A stretch of DNA of 64,000 nt from Methyloligella sp050110875 (GTDB lineage Bacteria > Pseudomonadota > Alphaproteobacteria > Rhizobiales > Methyloligellaceae), in the NCBI GenBank assembly GCA_050110875.1, contig CP188828.1:2852001-2916000 (forward strand). The letters run 5' to 3'. Within the stretch, counting starts at the first letter, position 1. Every line of letters starts with the position of its first letter. The notes below the pieces were generated by a model. That model saw only the letters and a program-made list of their open reading frames with translations, had not been told where the DNA came from and did not search any database. The position numbers and the translations under genes are program-made. Positions 57,520-64,000 of this stretch are shown one piece after another.

Positions 57520-57909
57520 CTAGAGCTGCAGTTCGCGGAGCCACCGTTCGTTGGCTCTTCTCAGACGATCGGCAAGATTGTGCATGATTGTAAGGGCAAA
57601 CATCGGTTTCTCATGGACGAGCCGCAGAAACATTCTTTCAGCGATCGGTGCCACTTCACAATCGATCTCGGCGCGAGCGGTCGCGCTGCGGGGCGCTCCG
57701 TCGATCAACGACATCTCTCCGAAGCTATCCCCGGGAGACAGCTCCTCGAGAAGTTTGCCGGCTCGTTCGATTCGCACCTTGCCGGAACAGACGACATACA
57801 TCTTATCGCCTTGGGAGCCCTCGGGAATGATCACCTCCCCTGCGGCAAATTTCTCAACAGGCAGCCCGGCGCTCGCTAAGAGCACGGGATGGGAATCATC
57901 GGTCACCAT
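57520..57909 (-). CDS. Single-domain cyclic-nucleotide-binding protein
   Basis: 129 residues, only a CAP-type cNMP-binding fold: FAAGEVIIPEGSQGDKMYVVCSGKVRI and the phosphate-binding cassette DSFGEMSLIDGAPRSATARA with the Glu and Arg that hold cyclic nucleotides. No HTH or catalytic domain follows, so it is not a Crp-type regulator by itself. Such stand-alone domains may act as regulatory subunits of unlinked proteins. Confidence 0.8.
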   Translation of the reverse strand: MVTDDSHPVLLASAGLPVEKFAAGEVIIPEGSQGDKMYVVCSGKVRIERAGKLLEELSPGDSFGEMSLIDGAPRSATARAEIDCEVAPIAERMFLRLVHEKPMFALTIMHNLADRLRRANERWLRELQL

Positions 57910-57937
57910 GGCTCGCTCGTAATATCGTCAGAATATA

Positions 57938-57958
57938 ACGGTGCCAGGCCGGCACCGT
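57938..57958 (-). terminator. Possible terminator of the RND efflux operon
   Basis: ACGGTGCC (57938-57945) pairs perfectly with GGCACCGT (57951-57958), loop 5 nt; on the minus strand TATATTCT follows. It is 125 nt past the DUF3240 stop. Confidence 0.4.
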
Positions 57959-58082
57959 CGGCAGAATGCGCAATTTAGCGGAAGTTGGCCAGAACGGACC
58001 TGGGAAACCCGCAATATTATTCTCACGATGTTGATTTCAGAGACCACGGCGAGAATGGCCGCCATCGGCCCAGACCGGCCGG

Positions 58083-58430
58083 TCAGGATTCGGAGCGCTC
58101 GCAGCCACCTTGGTCGGCCGGCCGCATTTGACCGAAGTCGTCGACCGGTTCGGTCCAATACGTCAGATGAGGGACGGCCCCCTTCGCCGCGACCTCGTCC
58201 AGAAGACTGGCCGCAACCGCTCGGCTCAGAACAGCCACGATCATGCTGCGGGTCACGCGTCCACGCACCCTTTCGCTGACCGTGGCGTCGCCGAAGCCGA
58301 AACCATGACCCTCGACCGTCCAGGTCGTGAATCCCGCAAGCGGCGGATCGAGATTCAGCATCAATTCGGTGATGTGAGCGGCGCTGTCGGGCGGGCAGAC
58401 GAAGGTGATCTTGCAAAGGGATTGGTCCAT
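58083..58430 (-). CDS. DUF3240 family protein
   Basis: 115 residues from the ATG at 58430, overlapping the end of the RND pump gene by 70 bp. A small ferredoxin-like fold (CKITFVCPPDSAAHITELML, then GFTTWTVEGHGFGFGDATVSERVRGRVTRSMIVAVLS) typical of DUF3240 proteins, which are encoded with heavy-metal RND pumps and resemble PII-like signal proteins. Its role is unknown; sensing of metal in the cytoplasm is possible. Confidence 0.8.
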   Translation of the reverse strand: MDQSLCKITFVCPPDSAAHITELMLNLDPPLAGFTTWTVEGHGFGFGDATVSERVRGRVTRSMIVAVLSRAVAASLLDEVAAKGAVPHLTYWTEPVDDFGQMRPADQGGCERSES

Positions 58431-61400
58431 GCGAGCGTTCCACCGGAGGTTTGAGATGCGGATTTTGCGACGCCGAAACGCCGGAACAGGATGGGCAGTA
58501 GGATCAGGGTCAGCGCGGTCGAGGTCACGAGCCCGCCGATCACCACGATCGCCAGAGGCTTCTGGATCTCCGAGCCCGGGCCCGTCGCAAACAGCAGCGG
58601 CACGAGGCCGAAAGCGGCGATGCTGGCGGTCATCATCACAGGCCGTAGCCGACGCACCGCGCCTTCGAAGACGACGTCGCCAACGGCCAGGCCGTTCGAG
58701 AGAAGCTCGTTGAAGTGGCTGACCAGCACCAGACCGTTGAGCACGGCGATTCCGAGCAGGGCGATGAAGCCGACCGAGGCTGGGACCGACAGGTATTCTC
58801 CGGCCATCCACAAGGCCAGCATCCCACCAACGAGGGCAAACGGCACGTTGGCGAGGATCAGCAGCGATTGCCGGATAGAGCGTAGCGTCGCAAACAGAAC
58901 GCCGAAGATCAGAAGCAATGCGATGGGAATCACGATCGACAGGCGTTCGGCGGCCCGCCGCTGGTTCTCGAACTGACCGCCCCATACGAGACGATAGCCC
59001 TCGGGAAGCGGAACCTGCTCCGCGACGGCGCGCTGCGCATCTTCGACGAATCCGACCAGGTCGCGTCCGGTCACGTAAGCCTGCACGACCGCGAAACGCG
59101 ATGCGTTCTCGCGGTTGATCTTTATGGGGCCCGCCACGCGCTCGAGAGAGGCGACGTCCCCGACACGTACAAGACCTCCATCGCCGGCCGCGAATTGGGT
59201 CATGGCGAAGACATTCGGGTCTTCCCGGACGGACGGCATCCCGCGAATGACGATGTTCGTGCGCCGTCCCGGCTCCGCGACGATTCCCGCCCCGGCGCCT
59301 TCGAGGATCGAGCGCAGCTCGTCCTGCAGGCGCGTGACCGAAAGGCCCGTCCGGCCTGCGGTCAGGCGGTCGACATCGATCTGCATGTAATCGACGCTGT
59401 CATTGGCCACCGTCGAGACCTCGGCGGCGCCAGACACCTCGCGCAGCGTCGCCTGTATCCTTGCGGCAAGATCGGACAGGATCTCCAGATCGGGGCCGAA
59501 GATCTTGATGGCCAAATCGCCCCGCGAGCCGGTCAGCATCTCTGCAGTGCGCATCTCGATCGGTTGGGTGAAGGCAAACTCGTAGCCCGGCAGATCGCCC
59601 ATGGCGGTCCGCAACTGCTCGATCAGCCATGCCTTGTCCGGCACGCGCCATTGGTCCTTGGGCTTGAGGACTAGGAACATGTCCGTCTCGTTCAATCCCA
59701 TGGGATCGAGACCCAGCTCGTCGGAGCCCACCCGCGCAACGATGCGCTCCACCTCGGGAACCTTCTTCTTCAGCGCACGCTCGATGAGCAGGTCACCGTC
59801 GATGCTCGCGTCCAGATTGATCGATGGGTTCTTGGTGACCTGCATGATCACGGATCCCTCGTCCATAGTCGGCATGAACGTCTTGCCGATCGCGCCATAG
59901 GCAATGACGAGCAACACGAGCCCTGCGGCGGCGAACAGATACACCGGCAGCGGAAACCGCAGGCAGCCTTTGAGCAGAACACGGTATCCGCGCGTCATCA
60001 CGCGCATTAGCCACGGATCGGAGTGCGCGCCCGACTTGAGGACGAAGGACGACAGGACCGGAATCAGCGTCAACGACAGGATGAGCGAGCCGCCCAGCGC
60101 CATGATCATGGTCAGCGCCACGGGGCCGAACAGCTTGCCTTCCAGCCCGGTGAGAGAAAGCAGCGGCAGGAACACCAGGCAGATGATGACGATGCCGGCG
60201 CTCACCGGCGTGGCGACTTCGCTCGCCGCCCTGTAGACCTCATGCAGCTTGGGCACGCGTGAGTTCGGCTTGGCATGCTGGAGCCGGTCGACGGTATTCT
60301 CCACCACCACCACCGCGGCATCGACGATCAGGCCGATGGCAATGGCGAGGCCGCCCAGGCTCATCAGATTGGCGGTCATGCCGAACCGCTCCATCATGAC
60401 GAACGTCACCAGTGCTGCGAAAGGCAGCGTGACGGCGACGACGAACGCCGCCCGCAGGTTTCCGAGAAAGGCCACCAAAAGGATGAGAACCAGAATGGTC
60501 GCTTCGATGAGCGCCTTGCCCACCGTTCCGACCGCGCTGGAGATCAAGTCGGAGCGGTCGTAGAAGACTTTGATCTGAACGCCTGAGGGTAAGCTCGGCT
60601 TCAGCTCTTCGAGCATTCCACGCACGGATTCGACGATGGCGCTGGCGTCGGCACCGCGTAGGGAAAGCACCAGCCCCTCGACGGCTTCGCCCTTGCCATC
60701 CTCGGTCACGGCACCGTAGCGGGTCAGGTTGCCGATCTTGACCGATGCGACATCGCCGAGGCGAAGCACGCGATCGCCATCCATCTTGAGAACGATCTGC
60801 TCCAGATCGTTCGGCTCGGTGATGGCGCCCTCCGACCGCACGACCAGGGCCTTCTCGCCTTCGCTGAGTCGGCCTGCGCCGTCGTTGCGGTTGCTGGCTT
60901 CGATGGCTGCCACCAAATCGGAAACGCCGAGCCCTGCGGCGGCGAGCGCCGCACTATCGGGTGTCACCTCGAAGGTGCGCACCATGCCGCCGAGCGCATT
61001 CACGTCCGCCACACCCGGCAGGGTGCGGAGGGCAGGCCGGATGGTCCAATCCAAGAGGCTGCGGCGTTCCTCGAGCGACAGATCCCCGCCCTCGATCGTG
61101 AACATGAAAACATCGGATAGCGGCGTGGAAACGGGCGCGAGACCGCCCGTTACATTCGCGGGAAGGTCGCCTCGGACACCGGCGAGCCGTTCGGCCATTT
61201 GCTGGCGGGCCCAATAGATATCGGTGCCTTCATTGAAATCGAGGGTGATATCGGCCACGCCGTATTTCGCTGCCGACCGCAGAATGGTCTGTCCGGGGAT
61301 GCCGAGCAGCTCCATCTCGATCGGGGTGATGACGCGGGTCTCGACCTCTTCTGGCGTCATGCCCGGCGCCTTCAGGATCATCTTCACCTGAACGGGCGAG

Positions 61401-61525
61401 ATATCCGGAAATGCGTCGATGGGAATGGTGCGGAAGGCGTAGATGCCCGCACCGGCCACGAGGGCGTAGACCAGCAGCATGAAAACGCGCTGGGTCAACG
61501 AGAATTCGATTAGGCGGCGCAGCAT
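58361..61525 (-). CDS. Heavy-metal efflux RND pump (CzcA/CusA family)
   Basis: 1054 residues, full length, with 12 membrane helices and two large periplasmic loops (after helices 1 and 7). Features: AFRTIPIDAFPDISPVQVKM, TDIYWARQQMAERL and the helix-4 charged segment GLAIAIGLIVDAAVVVVEN. The CzcA-type DFGxxxDGA form is not present, nor the typical copper form, so metal specificity is uncertain. It starts 3 bp after the adaptor gene. An outer-membrane channel gene (CzcC/CusC) is missing from the cluster. Confidence 0.92.
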   Translation of the reverse strand: MLRRLIEFSLTQRVFMLLVYALVAGAGIYAFRTIPIDAFPDISPVQVKMILKAPGMTPEEVETRVITPIEMELLGIPGQTILRSAAKYGVADITLDFNEGTDIYWARQQMAERLAGVRGDLPANVTGGLAPVSTPLSDVFMFTIEGGDLSLEERRSLLDWTIRPALRTLPGVADVNALGGMVRTFEVTPDSAALAAAGLGVSDLVAAIEASNRNDGAGRLSEGEKALVVRSEGAITEPNDLEQIVLKMDGDRVLRLGDVASVKIGNLTRYGAVTEDGKGEAVEGLVLSLRGADASAIVESVRGMLEELKPSLPSGVQIKVFYDRSDLISSAVGTVGKALIEATILVLILLVAFLGNLRAAFVVAVTLPFAALVTFVMMERFGMTANLMSLGGLAIAIGLIVDAAVVVVENTVDRLQHAKPNSRVPKLHEVYRAASEVATPVSAGIVIICLVFLPLLSLTGLEGKLFGPVALTMIMALGGSLILSLTLIPVLSSFVLKSGAHSDPWLMRVMTRGYRVLLKGCLRFPLPVYLFAAAGLVLLVIAYGAIGKTFMPTMDEGSVIMQVTKNPSINLDASIDGDLLIERALKKKVPEVERIVARVGSDELGLDPMGLNETDMFLVLKPKDQWRVPDKAWLIEQLRTAMGDLPGYEFAFTQPIEMRTAEMLTGSRGDLAIKIFGPDLEILSDLAARIQATLREVSGAAEVSTVANDSVDYMQIDVDRLTAGRTGLSVTRLQDELRSILEGAGAGIVAEPGRRTNIVIRGMPSVREDPNVFAMTQFAAGDGGLVRVGDVASLERVAGPIKINRENASRFAVVQAYVTGRDLVGFVEDAQRAVAEQVPLPEGYRLVWGGQFENQRRAAERLSIVIPIALLLIFGVLFATLRSIRQSLLILANVPFALVGGMLALWMAGEYLSVPASVGFIALLGIAVLNGLVLVSHFNELLSNGLAVGDVVFEGAVRRLRPVMMTASIAAFGLVPLLFATGPGSEIQKPLAIVVIGGLVTSTALTLILLPILFRRFGVAKSASQTSGGTLAWTNPFARSPSSARPTAPLTSPN

Positions 61526-61528
61526 CGT

Positions 61529-62590
61529 CTAGTCTCCCTGCAGCATCTGCTCGAGCTGGGGGAGGCCGCTCGCCGCGACCTGGGCATTCGGCGGCAGGTC
61601 GCCGACGATGGTGGCGACCTCCGGAGATTTGCCGCACAATTCCACCGTCTGGATCGTGAAGCCGGTATCGTTGCGCACGAACACGGCGCTCTTTCCTGCA
61701 ATACGCGCCACGGCCTTAGCCGGAACCGAAACGGCCCCGGGCACGGCGGGCCGTTGCAGCTGGATCGACACGAGCTGGCCGGCCACGAGGCCGCTGGAGG
61801 CGGGGATCTCGGCGTAGAGCAGCGCCGACCGCGTCATTCCCTGGAGCGCAGCGCCGACCGAAACGACGCGACCCTTGGGACCGCCGACCACCTGGATGGC
61901 AGTGCCTGGCTTTATCTGCGAGACGAGACTGGCAGGGACCTGGGCCTCGACCCAGAGCTGGCTGCTCGTATCGACCGTGACGACGGGATCCATGGCGTCG
62001 ATCATCTCGCCCGGCATGGCGTTGACCTCGACGACCGTGCCGGCCTTCGCAACCGAGATCGAATACTCGCCGTCCTGCCCCAACGAGATCCCGTTGAGGG
62101 AGAGCGTCTTCTTGTGCTGGTCGATGACGGCTTTGATCTTCGCCACCTGAGCCTCGGCTTCGTCGGCCAGGAGCGGGCTCTGGAGATTCTTGTCTGCGAG
62201 CAGCCGTTTCCGCTTTGCAATCGCCTCGGCCATTTGCAGTTCGGCTTCGGACTGGGAGAGCTGGCTCTGGACATCGAGCAGCTCGCGGCTCGAGATCGTT
62301 GCTACAAGGGTCCTGTCGCCGACCTCTTCACCGGGCAGCACGTGAACCTGGGTCACCGTTCCCGCGAAGGGGGTAGTCGCGACGATGCGCGAGTTCAGAG
62401 GCGGAATCACGGTCGCCGGCAGCACCGCGATCCCCTCGACCTCGGCGGGGCGCACAGTCTCCACCTTGATGTCGAGGCTTTGCATCTGCTCCGCCGTTAG
62501 GGCCACGGTCTTGGTGTCCGCTGAAGCTGGAACGGTGCTGGCCGCGACCGCCGCCAAAATCAGAATTCTCGTCAAAGACAACACGCGCAT
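61529..62590 (-). CDS. RND efflux periplasmic adaptor (CzcB/CusB type)
   Basis: 353 residues. Signal peptide (LTRILILAAVAASTVPASA), a beta-barrel and lipoyl part (VLPATVIPPLNSRIVATTPFAGTV, GEEVGDRTLVATISS), a helical hairpin (LLDVQSQLSQSEAELQMAEA...), and a second lipoyl half (AKAGTVVEVNAMPGEMID). It lacks the long metal-binding N-terminal region of CzcB. It links the inner-membrane pump to an outer-membrane channel. Confidence 0.9.
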   Translation of the reverse strand: MRVLSLTRILILAAVAASTVPASADTKTVALTAEQMQSLDIKVETVRPAEVEGIAVLPATVIPPLNSRIVATTPFAGTVTQVHVLPGEEVGDRTLVATISSRELLDVQSQLSQSEAELQMAEAIAKRKRLLADKNLQSPLLADEAEAQVAKIKAVIDQHKKTLSLNGISLGQDGEYSISVAKAGTVVEVNAMPGEMIDAMDPVVTVDTSSQLWVEAQVPASLVSQIKPGTAIQVVGGPKGRVVSVGAALQGMTRSALLYAEIPASSGLVAGQLVSIQLQRPAVPGAVSVPAKAVARIAGKSAVFVRNDTGFTIQTVELCGKSPEVATIVGDLPPNAQVAASGLPQLEQMLQGD

Positions 62591-62645
62591 GGCTTGCTCC
62601 GTTCTCGCTGCGAATCTGTCGCGTCAGAGCTTGTGGAACACGGAG

Positions 62646-62705
62646 CTGAAACCAACCTGAACGGAAGCCGGCGCCTTCAGATAAGGCTCTTCAGGTTCGT
62701 TTCAG
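62646..62705. promoter_or_regulatory. Inverted pair of TTCAG-N6-TTCAG boxes in the divergent promoter
   Basis: TTCAGGTTCGTTTCAG (62690-62705) and, in the opposite direction, CTGAAACCAACCTGAA (62646-62661) match at 15 of 16 positions as an inverted repeat. Each box is a direct repeat with an 11-bp period, the usual layout for dimers of OmpR/PhoB-type regulators. A third TTCAG is at 62676-62680. The response regulator encoded next door is the likely binder. Confidence 0.6.
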
Positions 62706-62754
62706 CTAGCGCGTGGTAAACGGAGATTGCGATTAAAGCGCGAGGACGCCCCCA

Positions 62755-63408
62755 ATGCGCATCCTGCTTGTCGAGGATGATGAGGATATTGCCCAACGGC
62801 TGATTGCAGGCCTGACCCAGGCCGGCTTCACGGTCGAGCACGCCGCCAACGGAACCGACGGCTATACCATGGGCATGGACGAGACCTATGCGGCGGCGGT
62901 CTTGGATCTCGGCCTGCCGCAGATGCAAGGGATCGACGTGCTGAAGGGCTGGCGATCCGCCGATCGCAAGCTGCCCGTGCTCATTCTCACGGCGCGCGGC
63001 ACATGGGCAGAGAAGATCGACGGCCTGAATGCCGGCGCCGACGACTACGTGACGAAGCCGTTTCACGTGCCGGAGGTGGCCGCCCGCCTGAAGGCGCTGA
63101 TCAGGCGCTCCTCGGGTCTGGCGAGTGCCGTCCTCAGTCATCGCGGCATCGAGCTGGATACCGGCTCCAATCGCGTCATGCTGAACGGAACGCCCGTCGA
63201 GCTGACGGCCAGCGAATTGAAGATCCTGACCTATTTCCTGCATCGGATCGGCCGCATCGTCTCCCAGGCGGAGTTGACCGACCAGATCTACACGCTGGAT
63301 GAAAGTCGGGAGTCGAACACCATTGAAGTCTATATCAGCCGGCTCCGGCGAAAGCTGGGGGCGGACCGCATCACGACGGTTCGCGGTCTCGGCTATCGGA
63401 TGGACTAA
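62755..63408 (+). CDS. OmpR/CzcR-type response regulator
   Basis: 217 residues. Receiver domain with acidic pocket (VEDDED), phospho-acceptor Asp51 (AVLDLGLP), Thr in LILTARG and Lys in DYVTKPFH; C-terminal winged helix (ELTASELKILTYFLH, SNTIEVYISRLRRKLG, TVRGLGYRMD). Divergent from the efflux operon, which it probably activates. One base separates its stop from the kinase start. Confidence 0.94.
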   Translation: MRILLVEDDEDIAQRLIAGLTQAGFTVEHAANGTDGYTMGMDETYAAAVLDLGLPQMQGIDVLKGWRSADRKLPVLILTARGTWAEKIDGLNAGADDYVTKPFHVPEVAARLKALIRRSSGLASAVLSHRGIELDTGSNRVMLNGTPVELTASELKILTYFLHRIGRIVSQAELTDQIYTLDESRESNTIEVYISRLRRKLGADRITTVRGLGYRMD

Positions 63409-63409
63409 A

Positions 63410-64000
63410 ATGCTCAAGACCAGCCTCAAAGGCCGACTGATCGCGGCCGCCTCGCTCTGGATAGTGATCGGCATGATCGGCGCCGGCGTGACTCTTTCGG
63501 CAGTGTTCAAGCATCATGTCACCGCGCAGTTCTATGATGAGCTTTACGTCCATCTCGCCGAGCTGCAACGGCTTTCGGAATACCGCCAGGACGGCAGCCT
63601 GCAATTGCAGCGCCCCCTGAGCGATCCGCGCTACGACGTGCCGCTTTCGGGCTTCTATTGGGAAATCCAAAAGAAGGATAAGGTCCTGGCCCGATCGGAG
63701 TCCCTTGAGGGGCCGCCGCTGCGCCTGCCGTCCGATACACGCCAGGATGTCGGGGTGCACACCCATACGATCGAAGGGCCGACGGGGCCGCTGATCGTTG
63801 CGGAGAAGACGGTTTGGAACAATCCAGGCGCCGCTCCCGACAGGTTCATCATCGGAACGGATCAGCGGCAGCTCGATGCGGTGGTCGCAAGCTTCAACAT
63901 GACGCTTGCTGTTGCGCTGGCCCTCTTCGGCTTGTCCCTGATCGCCGCCGCCACGCTTCTGATCCTGTACGCCCTGAAGCCGTTGCGGCAATTGCGAACG
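63410..64000 (+). CDS. Sensor histidine kinase (N-terminal part)
   Basis: 197 residues are seen before the window ends. One membrane segment (about 10-32, LIAAASLWIVIGMIGAGVTL), a periplasmic sensor region of ~120 residues, and a second membrane segment (about 163-188, TLAVALALFGLSLIAAATLL) followed by the start of a HAMP-like linker (ALKPLRQLR). The kinase core lies beyond the end. It pairs with the regulator just upstream; the periplasmic part probably senses metal. Confidence 0.88.
   Translation, partial: MLKTSLKGRLIAAASLWIVIGMIGAGVTLSAVFKHHVTAQFYDELYVHLAELQRLSEYRQDGSLQLQRPLSDPRYDVPLSGFYWEIQKKDKVLARSESLEGPPLRLPSDTRQDVGVHTHTIEGPTGPLIVAEKTVWNNPGAAPDRFIIGTDQRQLDAVVASFNMTLAVALALFGLSLIAAATLLILYALKPLRQLRT

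Overview
The window is chromosome-like, GC-rich DNA from an alphaproteobacterium, most likely of the order Hyphomicrobiales (Rhizobiales). The evidence is a partial 16S rRNA of alphaproteobacterial type, the gene order prfA-prmC-DUF4167-clpB, GAF-containing PtsP, UbiG next to lysC, and GC-rich palindromic intergenic repeats typical of the group. No tRNA gene, CRISPR array, transposase or integrase was seen.

Left part (1-26961) is ordinary core genome: the end of an autotransporter, a TIGR03032-type beta-propeller protein, a YafK-like L,D-transpeptidase, an SLC13/TrkA-C permease, secA, a parvulin foldase, argJ, mutT with an overlapping Flp pilin gene, an NDUFAF5-like methyltransferase, comF, grxC, a nitrilase-family amidase, ubiG, lysC, ptsP, a RodZ-like HTH membrane protein, prfA, prmC, a DUF4167 protein and clpB.

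26958-31965 is a type I restriction-modification operon (hsdM-hsdS-hsdR) whose last gene overlaps the clpB stop codon tail to tail. It is followed by a repeat-rich spacer, a long M23 endopeptidase, and the leader and first ~290 nt of a 16S rRNA gene that is cut by a 50-N assembly gap (35938-35987).

The right part (35988-57173) is an accessory region built around FMN chemistry and one-carbon organosulfur oxidation. It holds a dimethylsulfone monooxygenase homologue (sfnG) in a tightly overlapping operon with an FMN reductase, a RibB-type riboflavin enzyme and a second flavin reductase; a close relative of dimethylsulfide monooxygenase (dmoA); a separate ribA, ribH and ribF; a CinA/COG1058 protein that could release FMN from FAD; MFS, MaoC, GNAT and ABM proteins; a SoxC-like molybdoenzyme with a one-heme SoxD-like cytochrome; an OprB-like porin; and an unrecognised 10-TM protein. 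At least five promoters in this region carry the same 16-bp palindrome (T..ACCG-NN-CGGTAYA). I infer that this is the operator of the TetR-family regulator encoded at 51244-51861. Together this suggests one regulon that couples flavin-cofactor supply to FMNH2-dependent cleavage of dimethylsulfone/dimethylsulfide, with the resulting sulfite perhaps oxidised by the SoxCD-like pair.

The right end (57520-64000) has a lone cyclic-nucleotide-binding domain protein, a heavy-metal RND efflux operon (adaptor, pump, DUF3240) and a divergent OmpR-type two-component system. The shared promoter region contains inverted copies of an 11-bp-period TTCAG direct repeat.
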